64,000 nt of DNA, from contig NZ_CP017696.1 in the NCBI RefSeq assembly GCF_002715865.1, positions 2,046,001 to 2,110,000 of the forward strand, in the 5' to 3' direction. A program made the position numbers and the translations under genes. The notes beneath the pieces were generated by a model. The model did no database searches and was not told the origin of the DNA. It worked only from the letters and a program-made list of their open reading frames with translations. Source of the stretch: Bifidobacterium asteroides DSM 20089 (GTDB lineage Bacteria; Actinomycetota; Actinomycetes; Actinomycetales; Bifidobacteriaceae). Shown piece by piece: positions 45,370 through 53,114 of this stretch. Position 1 is the stretch's first letter. The number at the start of each line of letters is the position of its first letter.

Positions 45370-46551
45370 ATGGCTAATCTGACTCTCTATCCGGCCACCC
45401 TCCAGTGGGCCGTTGAGGAGAGCGATGCCGATCCAATGGCCCTGTCCCGGCGCCGGGGGCTTGGCCAGTTGCCGGATTGGTTGGAATCCAAGGAACCCGT
45501 GTCCGTATCCTTCAACAAGGTTGAGCAGCTCAGCAGGGCCCTGCATGTGCCTTTCGGCGCCTTGGTCAGGTCGGTCGTGCCCCGGCACCGCCTTGAGCCC
45601 CTGGTCCGGTACCGTACCGTAGGCAATACGTCTGTGCAGCCCAGCAAAAATCTGCAGGACACTATCGACCAGATGCGATTCAGACAGGAATGGGCCAGGG
45701 ATGAATTGCTCGAATCCGGTTTGGATGCTAACCCGCTGGTCGGGTCGGTAGGGGATGCAGAGCAGGACGACGCCCTGGCTGATGCGCTTCGCTCCACCCT
45801 AGGACTGGATGTGCGCTCTACCTGGGAGGGCGGCAATTCCAGTGACCGCTTCCGTCAGATCAAGGAACGGGCCTCTAATGCAGGCATTATGATCATGCTC
45901 AACTCCCAGGTGGGCTCCATGAGTTCTCGAAAGCTGGATCTTCAGGAATTCCGAGGGTTCGTGCTGATCGACGACATGGCTCCGCTGGTGTTCATCAACA
46001 GAAACGATTCCTTTGACGGCATGATCTTCACCTTGATTCATGAGGTGGGGCACGTATTGCTGGGCACTCAGGAGCTCTTCGACGGCATTGGCGGCCAAGG
46101 GGATCGCAAGGTCATGGAGCGCGCTATAAACCGGGCAGTGGTAAAGGCCGTGATCGACGATGAGCGCTTCCGGCAGGTGTGGCGAGAGCAGTTGGAAGAG
46201 GGACAAAAGCCTGCCGATGCCGCCGAGTCCATAGCTGATGACTTCCACCTGAGTGCCTTGGCTATGGGCATACAAGCCCATCAGTTCGGCTTGACTGGCG
46301 AGGATACGCTTGAGGAACTGCAGGCACGAATGAATCGGCATCTTCAGGACAAGGCAACTCGCCATCAGGATCGGGAACCCCATGGCAATGGCAACAGGAC
46401 CAACGCATCCAGGGTCGACACCGGTTTCGTCCGCCTGGTCAATGCCGCCATGGACGGGGGCAGATTGGCCCCGACCGAGGGCTTCGACCTGGTGGGGGTG
46501 CGTTCTCCGCAGTCTTATCAGGGTTTGATTCGTGAAAAGAAGCTGATATGA
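45370..46551 (+). CDS. ImmA/IrrE-family metallopeptidase with N-terminal Xre-like region
   Basis: Regulatory metalloprotease of 393 residues. I start it at ATG 45370 (MANLTLYPATLQ), with GAAGGAG 7 nt upstream. The N-terminal part (about 1-70) resembles a helix-turn-helix of Xre type (ALSRRRGLGQLPDWLES, SFNKVEQLSRALHVPFGAL). The central domain has the zinc motif TLIHEVGHVLLG. The stop overlaps the next gene by 4 nt. The pairing with a DUF4411 PIN-like gene is a recurrent antitoxin-toxin-like arrangement: the protease-regulator would be the antitoxin or controller (inference). Confidence 0.87.
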   Translation: MANLTLYPATLQWAVEESDADPMALSRRRGLGQLPDWLESKEPVSVSFNKVEQLSRALHVPFGALVRSVVPRHRLEPLVRYRTVGNTSVQPSKNLQDTIDQMRFRQEWARDELLESGLDANPLVGSVGDAEQDDALADALRSTLGLDVRSTWEGGNSSDRFRQIKERASNAGIMIMLNSQVGSMSSRKLDLQEFRGFVLIDDMAPLVFINRNDSFDGMIFTLIHEVGHVLLGTQELFDGIGGQGDRKVMERAINRAVVKAVIDDERFRQVWREQLEEGQKPADAAESIADDFHLSALAMGIQAHQFGLTGEDTLEELQARMNRHLQDKATRHQDREPHGNGNRTNASRVDTGFVRLVNAAMDGGRLAPTEGFDLVGVRSPQSYQGLIREKKLI

Positions 46552-47141
46552 CCCCTACTCTCTACCTGCCCGATTCCAACGTCTTCATCGCCTCCTACCG
46601 GCTCAACCATCCTTTCGACTACAAGGAGTTCCACCCCTTCTGGCGATGGATGGAAAAGCTGACTGAGGACAGGGTGATTGCCATGGTGGATGTTGTCTAC
46701 GACGAGCTGGTCAATGAGCAGGCCGCTGATCCCGATATGTTGGCTCTTTGGGTGCGTGCAGTGTTCAAAGGCCGCCAAATAAGCCATAAGGACGACAGGT
46801 ATGCACAGATCTATGCGAAAATCCAGGATTATCTGGTCACCTGCGGGCAGTACACGGAAGGGTCGCGCCAATACTGGGAGTCAGAGGGCAAGGCGGATCC
46901 CTGGCTGATTGCCGTGGCCAAGGTCGAAGGGGCGGTCATTGTGACGGATGAGGCCCGAGTTCCGCTGCAACAGGGGCAGCACATGAAGAAAGAGCCCAAG
47001 ATTCCCAACATCGCAGACCAGTTTGGGGTGAAGACCATGAATCTTCGGCGATTCTTCGATGCCAACGGGAGGTTGAAGAAGGCCCAATATGTTCCTAAGC
47101 CTCGTGACAGGAAGAGCGTAGATCCAATCGTATTGTTCTGA
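46548..47141 (+). CDS. DUF4411 PIN-like protein, putative toxin ribonuclease
   Basis: The 197-residue protein matches the DUF4411 pattern, a PIN-fold group. Acidic residues that would form the nuclease site are present: Asp in LPDSNVFI, Glu in VYDELVNE, Asp in GKADPWLIAVAK and Asp in VIVTDEAR. ATGA overlap with the ImmA/IrrE gene shows translational coupling. A toxin-antitoxin role with RNase activity is inferred from the fold and the pairing; RNA targets are unknown. Confidence 0.85.
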   Translation: MTPTLYLPDSNVFIASYRLNHPFDYKEFHPFWRWMEKLTEDRVIAMVDVVYDELVNEQAADPDMLALWVRAVFKGRQISHKDDRYAQIYAKIQDYLVTCGQYTEGSRQYWESEGKADPWLIAVAKVEGAVIVTDEARVPLQQGQHMKKEPKIPNIADQFGVKTMNLRRFFDANGRLKKAQYVPKPRDRKSVDPIVLF

Positions 47142-47171
47142 ACAAAGAGGGGGACATCGGCAGCCCCATCT

Positions 47172-47220
47172 TTTCAGCGGTCGTTCAGCAAAAATTCAGC
47201 GGCACTGTCTACCATAGAAT
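47172..47220 (+). promoter_or_regulatory. htpX upstream triple TTCAGC direct repeat and -10 element
   Basis: Three exact TTCAGC copies start at 47173, 47184 and 47195, each 11 bp apart and preceded by T, G and A, the same preceding bases as upstream of htrA. A TACCAT or TAGAAT -10-like hexamer lies at 47210-47220, so transcription would start at or near the ATG (47223) and the mRNA may be leaderless; no ribosome site is visible. Confidence 0.65.
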
Positions 47221-47222
47221 CC

Positions 47223-48158
47223 ATGAATGGCAAGCTGAAGGTTCACGGACATTTCAACGGCCTTAAAACGACGCTTTTGTTCGCCCTCATGTGGGCCGTT
47301 ATCATGCTCATCTGGTGGCTGACTGGCGGTCGCCAGGGGACGTTGGGCATCTATATCCTTATAGGCCTGGCCACCACTTTCGGGTCCTACTGGTTCTCCG
47401 ACAAGGTGGCGATCGCCTCCATGCATGCCCGGCCGGTCAGCGAGCAGGAGGCCCCCGACCTTTACCGGATCGTCCGGGAGCTGTCGGGGAGGGCCGGTAA
47501 GCCCATGCCTCGTATCTATATCGCCCCCACTGACTCGCCCAACGCTTTCGCCACAGGCCGTAATGAGCGCCATGCCGCCGTCTGCTGCACCCAGGGGATC
47601 CTGCGTATCCTCAACGAGCGTGAGATTCGCGGGGTGCTGGGCCACGAGCTTATGCATGTCTACAACCATGACATCCTGACCTCTGCCGTGGCTTCGGCCA
47701 TGGCCACGGTTATTACCTACCTGGGATACTCCCTCATGTATTTCGGCGGCGACAGCCGGGACAGGGATAATGATTCCGGCCTCTTTGGCCTCCTGGGCGT
47801 GCTGATCAGCTCGATTCTGGCCCCCTTGGGCGCCTCCTTGATTCAGATGGCCATTTCCCGTACTCGAGAGTATGACGCCGACGAGGACGGCAGCCGGCTG
47901 ACCGGGGATCCGGCGGCTCTGGCATCGGCGCTGAACAAAATATCCTACGGATCCCAGGCCGTGCCCATGCCTCAGACCGCCGGCACCCAGAGCGCCGCCG
48001 CCATGATGATCGAGAACCCCTTCTCGGTCAAGGGATTCAGCAGGCTCTTCTCCACTCATCCGCCCACCGAGGAACGCATAGCCCGCCTGATGCAGATGAG
48101 CCAGGAGATGGGGCAGACCCAGGTGAATTCCGGGCGTGGAGCCCAGGTGGGGTACTGA
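47223..48158 (+). CDS. htpX: HtpX-like M48 membrane metalloprotease
   Basis: Membrane zinc protease for quality control of membrane proteins. The 311-residue protein has two N-terminal helices (about 15-60), the zinc motif LGHELMHVYNHDI, the third ligand Glu in REYDADEDG, and two helices between (about 150-215). The end RLFSTHPPTEERIARLMQM is typical of HtpX. Catalytic part faces the cytosol in known members. Upstream repeats match those of htrA, suggesting joint control. Confidence 0.94.
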   Translation: MNGKLKVHGHFNGLKTTLLFALMWAVIMLIWWLTGGRQGTLGIYILIGLATTFGSYWFSDKVAIASMHARPVSEQEAPDLYRIVRELSGRAGKPMPRIYIAPTDSPNAFATGRNERHAAVCCTQGILRILNEREIRGVLGHELMHVYNHDILTSAVASAMATVITYLGYSLMYFGGDSRDRDNDSGLFGLLGVLISSILAPLGASLIQMAISRTREYDADEDGSRLTGDPAALASALNKISYGSQAVPMPQTAGTQSAAAMMIENPFSVKGFSRLFSTHPPTEERIARLMQMSQEMGQTQVNSGRGAQVGY

Positions 48159-48193
48159 GAGGTCGAGCAGTTTTGCGTCCCTGTCGATAGGAG

Positions 48194-48865
48194 ATGATGC
48201 CTGGGATGACGGAGACCATCAATCTGGCCATCGTCGACGATCAGGAGCTGGTCAGAGCAGGACTGGTCTCGATACTGGCTGATGAGGACGATATCAACAT
48301 TGTCGCGGATGCAGCCAGTGCCCGGGAGCTTCTGGAGCACCCTCGCCTGAGAGATGTCGATGTGGCTCTGGTTGACTGCCGTATGCCTGACATTGACGGG
48401 ATTCGCCTCATCGACATCTTGCGTAAGAGAGGACTGAAAGCCCGATGCATCGCACTGACGGCATTCGACGAGGATGAGAACCTTGTGGGAAGCATCAAGG
48501 CTGGAGCATATGGGCACCTGCTCAAAGACGCCGATGCAGAGGAGATCATCGGCACCGTGCATAGGGTCTATAGGGGTGAACGCGTCCTCGGGACTGCAGA
48601 GTCGGGTAGGCTGATGGACCTCATCAGCAGGGAAGGCGAACCGTCGCAGCCTGTCAAAGCAGCGGGAGGAGTCGACGTAGCCGACGACTTCGATCGGACT
48701 GACCGTCAGATCATCGACATGATTGTGGCTGGCTCAACCAACAGGGAGATTGCCGATCATCTCTGCCTATCCCTGGGCACGGTCAGAAACCGCGTCAGTA
48801 GCATTTTCGACAAAACCGGCGTGCGCAATCGCACCGAGTTGGCCATGACCTCAAGGCGGTCATGA
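48194..48865 (+). CDS. NarL/LuxR-type response regulator
   Basis: Two-component response regulator of 223 residues from ATG 48194; ATGs at 48197 and 48206 are alternatives, and the AGGAG at 48189-48193 spaces best for neither extreme. The receiver domain has the acidic pair VDDQ, phospho-acceptor Asp61 (LVDCRMPD), Thr in LTAFDE and Lys in LLKDAD. The C-terminal LuxR-type helix-turn-helix is DMIVAGSTNREIADHLCLSLGTVRNRVSSIF. It overlaps the kinase gene by 4 nt. Its likely targets are the tandem GACA-N2-TGTC sites at 50061-50092. Confidence 0.93.
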   Translation: MMPGMTETINLAIVDDQELVRAGLVSILADEDDINIVADAASARELLEHPRLRDVDVALVDCRMPDIDGIRLIDILRKRGLKARCIALTAFDEDENLVGSIKAGAYGHLLKDADAEEIIGTVHRVYRGERVLGTAESGRLMDLISREGEPSQPVKAAGGVDVADDFDRTDRQIIDMIVAGSTNREIADHLCLSLGTVRNRVSSIFDKTGVRNRTELAMTSRRS

Positions 48866-50037
48866 GCCCGTCAGAAACTGAGTCGTCTCAGGAGCGGAAA
48901 CCAGGGTCCCTCCCCTACGTGGGCCTGGTGGAGGTCGCTTCGTTCTGCTGCTCCTTCCTGTGGTCAAAATATGGCAATCCTCTCAACTTCTTCCTCTTCC
49001 AGACGGTCATGGTGTCGGCCTGGCTGGGTTATAGGCTGATTCGGCGACGTATTCCTGCCCTCATTTGTGGGGGCCTTCTCATCGCGGTTTGTCTGGCAGC
49101 CACTCTCTTCGACAATCCGCCGCAGATGTTTCTCACCACCATCGTGACCGTGGATGTTCTCTTCGCCTTTCCGGAGATCTGGACCTGGGTCGCAGTAGGA
49201 GGGGAAATAGGGGTCTACATTCTGCATATGGCATGGAGGGGAGAATGGCGACGGGACTCCTGGGGCGATACGGTCCTGAACCTGGCTCTGATCGTCTTCT
49301 TCGCGGTGGCTTTCCTCTTTTACGCACGAGCCAGCCGTCTGCTCATTGAAAAGAACCGGCAGCTCGCCAGGCAGTCGCTCACAATAGAGAGCCTGGCCCT
49401 AGCTAAGGAGCGGGCAGAGATGGCCTCGCAGATGCATGATTCGATTGGTCAGTACCTATCGGCCATGCACATGGAGCTTGAGGCGGCGCAAAGGACCCTG
49501 CACAAGGGTTCATCCATCGACCGGGCCCTCACCCATGTGATCAAGGCCGAAGACATCGATAAGAAGGCACTGGCTCAGGTACGTCAGCAGGCCAGGGCTT
49601 TGAACCCGGCTGCCTTTGGCGGGGAGCTGACCAAGGAGTCGATTGTCGGTCTGGCAGACTCCTTTGAATCCACAGGTCTGCATGTGACCGCTACGGTGAA
49701 TGGGAGCCTGGAGGGCCTGTCATCGCAGAATAAGGTCCTTATCTACCGGGCCTTGCAGGAGACTTTGACCAACGTGGTCCGTCACGCCCATGCCTCCTCC
49801 GCCTCGATTGTTATTGATCTGGCACCGAGAACCCTTCGCCTGTGTGTGACGGACGACGGGGTGGGTCCTGGCAAAGGGTCTGGTCGGTTTGTGCCGGGCT
49901 TCGGCCTGTCCTCCCTTGAGCAGAGGGTAAAGGACTTGGGCGGCTTCTTGCAGGTAGGACCGGCAGAGACAGCGGAGTCTTCCCGAGGTACCCGGGTAAT
50001 ACTCTCCCTTCCATTGACCGCGGATTCTTGCAGGTAA
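48862..50037 (+). CDS. NarL-partner sensor histidine kinase (HisKA_3 type)
   Basis: Membrane sensor of 391 residues with four to five helices (about 22-155) and almost no extracellular domain, as in kinases that sense within the membrane or through an ABC transporter. The phosphorylated His192 lies in QMHDSIGQYLSAMHMELEAAQ, and the ATPase domain has IYRALQETLTNVVRHAHAS and DDGVGPGKGSGRFVPGFGLSSL. The ATG overlaps the regulator stop by 4 nt. The ABC exporter genes follow 93 bp downstream, a layout frequent in antimicrobial-peptide response modules. Confidence 0.93.
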   Translation: MSPSETESSQERKPGSLPYVGLVEVASFCCSFLWSKYGNPLNFFLFQTVMVSAWLGYRLIRRRIPALICGGLLIAVCLAATLFDNPPQMFLTTIVTVDVLFAFPEIWTWVAVGGEIGVYILHMAWRGEWRRDSWGDTVLNLALIVFFAVAFLFYARASRLLIEKNRQLARQSLTIESLALAKERAEMASQMHDSIGQYLSAMHMELEAAQRTLHKGSSIDRALTHVIKAEDIDKKALAQVRQQARALNPAAFGGELTKESIVGLADSFESTGLHVTATVNGSLEGLSSQNKVLIYRALQETLTNVVRHAHASSASIVIDLAPRTLRLCVTDDGVGPGKGSGRFVPGFGLSSLEQRVKDLGGFLQVGPAETAESSRGTRVILSLPLTADSCR

Positions 50038-50060
50038 CTTCTGCAGTGCAGCGGACGCAG

Positions 50061-50122
50061 TGACATTTGTCCTCCTGATGGTGACATCTGTCGGTAGCAT
50101 CTCCACTATCCGTCGATATAGC
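50061..50122 (+). promoter_or_regulatory. Tandem GACA-N2-TGTC sites and -10 upstream of the ABC permease
   Basis: TGACATTTGTC (50061-50071) and TGACATCTGTC (50082-50092) are nearly identical, each an inverted repeat GACA-N2-TGTC, and their starts are exactly 21 bp apart (two helical turns). A TATAGC -10-like hexamer follows at 50117-50122 without a recognisable -35, as expected for an activator-dependent promoter. Transcription would start at about the permease ATG (50131), so the mRNA may be leaderless. Confidence 0.6.
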
Positions 50123-50130
50123 TTGGCCCT

Positions 50131-52119
50131 ATGCAATGGGCAGCAATAGGCGGTGAAAGGAAAGGACCCGGAACGGAAGGGGCTGAGGGGCGGAGTATTA
50201 GGATCGGGTACATCCGCCTGGTGAATTCCTTGTGGAGGGGAAACCGCGGCCTGCAAATCCTGAACATCCTGGCTGGAGCCTGTCCCATGGCCTTGATTCT
50301 CCTGGTTCTTGAGGCTATGGTCCGGGGAGGAGAGGGTGCCGATTCGACCACTCCGGTAGTCATGGTAGCCATCTTTCTGACGTCTTCAGCTTCCGTTTCC
50401 AAGACCATCAGCGACCATGCCTTCACTGCTCAATGGGACAGGCTCATGCGCATCCGTCTGCTGGGCGCCTCCCCCTGTCGGCTCCTGGGCTCGATACTGG
50501 CCGTCCAAGGTCTCATGGCTGCCTTCTCAGGCCTCATTGGCGTGGCTCTGGGCGAGCTGATGAAGCCTCTGGCAAGGCCTGCCATGGCACGGCTGGACAT
50601 GCTTTTGCCGGAGCATGGCATTCTGCCAAACCTCTCCTCCATTCTTATGACGGTCCTGCTTTCCGTTTTGTGCCAATGTCTGGGCGCCATATTGGCTGCA
50701 GTGAGGGTCATCCGAGCTCGGCCCGATTTGCAGTCCATGCCCCGCTCTTCCGGGAGACGGCACCGCGCCCTGTCTACTGCGGCCATGCTCCTGGTGGTCC
50801 TTGCGACTTGCATGATGATCTACCTAAAGGGGACTGGAGCGGCCGCCGGCGGTGTGGGCATCTTTTTGATTCCTCTCTTGGCATGGGCCTTGATAAGAGT
50901 GGGCAGACCCCTATTGAACCGAGCAGCGGGGGTCATCATGGCGGGTTACCCAAAAGGTCCTGTGGTCACCTTGGCTTTGCGCAATCAGGAGACCACTAGG
51001 GCGGCCTCGCTCTTCACGATGGTGGTCGTCGCTACTGCAGTTGCCTGCGGACTTTTCGGCTTCTTGGGATACAGCGATGCCAATGCGCGCGCCTCTCTGA
51101 CCACGGCTCTGGCAGGAGGGTCTGTGATCAGCCCGGTCGGCAGTGACCGAGGGGCCCTGGATCATTGGGCTGCCTATGTTCGGTCGCGCGATACTGATCC
51201 TCTTATTCTGGCTCCTGCCACCGTAGTGCCTATGGCAAAGGACGGTGCGGGATGCGACCGGCAAATACGCCGGGCCGCCTCCTACTATCGTGGTGCCTCA
51301 CGCCTTCAAATAGATGGCGATCTGAGTCGGATTTTTCCGTCGGCAGCCCTGCATCCTGCGCGGGATAGTACAGGATTGGACGGGCTCGATGGGGTGGTGG
51401 CTTCCAGTCCGGAGGTGGGTGCGGGTATGTCCCTCGGCGCGCCGGTCTGTATTGATGATGGGAACGGACCAGCTCGACGGAGTCGGATTGCGGCTATAGC
51501 TGACCTGCCGGGTGGAATGGGTCAGTACTTCATCCCCTCGCATCTATCTACTTCTGCCTCCCGAAATGCATGGAAGACCGGATATGAACGTTGGGGCGGA
51601 CGCACTCCCCTGGCTCTGGTTTCGTCACAGGTGGGTGGCCGGGAGGTGCCGACAGGGGTCGTTGACCAGACGGCTGAAGCATGGGTGGCGAATCTGCCGA
51701 CTGGCAAGATCTATGCACAGACCGGAGGGGAGGGGATGAAGGAAATGGCCGTCATCGTCTACCCGGTCTTGGTCATATGTGCCGTGGGCGTCCTGTCGCT
51801 GATCTTCACCATGGTTGAGGAGAGGCGTAGGACCAGGGCCGTGGCCGTCCTTCTTGATTTGGGAGTCTGGCGGTACGGATGCAGTGGGACGTTAAGATAC
51901 CTGAGCGAAGTCTTGCCGGCCTTCCTGCTGGCCTGCGCCGGTTCGCTCCTGGTTGTCAACCTCTGCTCTCACCCGCAGTCAGTCGAACTCTATGGAGGTA
52001 TCTCCTTTTACTGTCCCGCTGGGCAGCTGGGTCTGCTTCTGGCGGTGGTCCTGGCGATGGGGCTGGTGGCCCTGGTCGCCCACATGATTTCCTATGTTCG
52101 TCTGGTCTGTCAGGGATGA
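50131..52119 (+). CDS. FtsX-like ABC transporter permease
   Basis: Large membrane subunit of an exporter, 662 residues. It begins at ATG 50131 if the transcript is leaderless; a GTG near 50220 is an alternative but has no ribosome site. Helices lie near 45-65, 75-95, 115-140, 165-190, 215-270 and 290-320, then an extracellular region of about 200 residues, then helices at about 545-565, 595-615 and 630-655. This is an FtsX/MacB-like two-module layout. With the following ATPase and preceding two-component genes it resembles antimicrobial-peptide efflux or sensing transporters; the substrate is unknown. Confidence 0.8.
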   Translation: MQWAAIGGERKGPGTEGAEGRSIRIGYIRLVNSLWRGNRGLQILNILAGACPMALILLVLEAMVRGGEGADSTTPVVMVAIFLTSSASVSKTISDHAFTAQWDRLMRIRLLGASPCRLLGSILAVQGLMAAFSGLIGVALGELMKPLARPAMARLDMLLPEHGILPNLSSILMTVLLSVLCQCLGAILAAVRVIRARPDLQSMPRSSGRRHRALSTAAMLLVVLATCMMIYLKGTGAAAGGVGIFLIPLLAWALIRVGRPLLNRAAGVIMAGYPKGPVVTLALRNQETTRAASLFTMVVVATAVACGLFGFLGYSDANARASLTTALAGGSVISPVGSDRGALDHWAAYVRSRDTDPLILAPATVVPMAKDGAGCDRQIRRAASYYRGASRLQIDGDLSRIFPSAALHPARDSTGLDGLDGVVASSPEVGAGMSLGAPVCIDDGNGPARRSRIAAIADLPGGMGQYFIPSHLSTSASRNAWKTGYERWGGRTPLALVSSQVGGREVPTGVVDQTAEAWVANLPTGKIYAQTGGEGMKEMAVIVYPVLVICAVGVLSLIFTMVEERRRTRAVAVLLDLGVWRYGCSGTLRYLSEVLPAFLLACAGSLLVVNLCSHPQSVELYGGISFYCPAGQLGLLLAVVLAMGLVALVAHMISYVRLVCQG

Positions 52120-52251
52120 GCAAAGCAGCCTGTGGTGGACTGGAAATAAGTGAGAGCGCCATGAAATGAGACGGAGTCTTACATTCGGCGGTTGTGAGCG
52201 GATGTTTTGAAAATTGCGTGTAAGAAGGTTGGGCGTGAGAAGGAGGGATGT

Positions 52252-53094
52252 ATGGAAACAGGACATGATGGATGGGATGCAAGAAAATCTCAGGTAACTG
52301 CCCAGGGTGTGGGCCCGGATGGTGGCGGTACGGTCTTGCGGGCCAGGTCCGTTTGCTACGACTACTCGGAAAATGGACGACGCAGGCATCGTCTGCTGGG
52401 AAAGTCGTATGACAGGAATGGGCCGGCACCTCAAATCGGGCCAGTCAATATAGAACTGCAAGATGGCTGTATTACGGCCCTGATTGGACCCTCGGGATGC
52501 GGGAAGTCCACTGTGCTCAAGCTGCTTGCCGGCATCCTGACCCCCTTGCGAGGTCAGATCTGGTATGAGCATCGGGATATTGCTCGGCAGCCGGATTTTC
52601 GCCGAGCAAGGCTTCGCAGGACCGAATTCGCCTTCATTTTTCAGGATTACATGCTGGTCGATTCTTTGACGGTCGCCGAGAATATCATCCTGCCGCGGTC
52701 CTTGAATGGTTCAGCCACCGATGATGGTGCTGTACGTCGGGCTCTGGCCTGTGTGGACCTGCCGACCGGTGTAATGAGGCGAAAGGTGGGCGAGCTGTCA
52801 GGAGGTCAACAGCAGCGGGTGGCCATCGCTCGGGCCATGATCATGGATGCGCAGGTTCTCTTCGCGGATGAGCCCACCGGCAATCTGGATCCCAGAGCCC
52901 GTGAGGACACCCTTGATGCCATCCAAGCAGCCATGAGTGCGGGACTCAAGGCCAGCCTTCTGGTTACTCATGATGCCAGGGTGGCTTCCAGGGCCGACAG
53001 AATTCTGTATATGCAGGATGGGAGGATTTGCGGTTCCTATCCCCATATGGATCAAGAGGATATAGAGCGGCTCCTTCTGTCCGGGTCGGAGTAG
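52252..53094 (+). CDS. ABC transporter ATP-binding protein (LolD/MacB type)
   Basis: ATPase partner of the preceding permease. The start is ATG 52252 (METGHDGWDARK) after GAAGGAGGG; a TTG upstream is less likely. The 280-residue protein has Walker A GPSGCGKST, Q loop FIFQDYMLVDSLTV, signature LSGGQQQRVAIARA, Walker B VLFADEPTGNLD and the switch His in VTHDAR, matching the group that works with FtsX-like permeases. The 130 bp before it hold no other gene. The stop lies inside the loop of a terminator-like hairpin. Confidence 0.92.
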   Translation: METGHDGWDARKSQVTAQGVGPDGGGTVLRARSVCYDYSENGRRRHRLLGKSYDRNGPAPQIGPVNIELQDGCITALIGPSGCGKSTVLKLLAGILTPLRGQIWYEHRDIARQPDFRRARLRRTEFAFIFQDYMLVDSLTVAENIILPRSLNGSATDDGAVRRALACVDLPTGVMRRKVGELSGGQQQRVAIARAMIMDAQVLFADEPTGNLDPRAREDTLDAIQAAMSAGLKASLLVTHDARVASRADRILYMQDGRICGSYPHMDQEDIERLLLSGSE

Positions 53095-53105
53095 GAGGAG
53101 CCGCT
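53066..53105. terminator. Convergent hairpin between the ABC ATPase and nagA genes
   Basis: AGCGGCTCCT (53066-53075) pairs perfectly with AGGAGCCGCT (53096-53105) around a 20-nt loop that contains the ATPase stop codon. It could terminate transcription from both sides. Confidence 0.5.
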
Positions 53106-53114
53106 GAGGTCGAT

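Noticed and set aside
47142-47171. Weak GGGG/CCCC hairpin after the DUF4411 gene
   Set aside because: Only four pairs around a long loop; too weak to call a terminator despite a following T-rich run.
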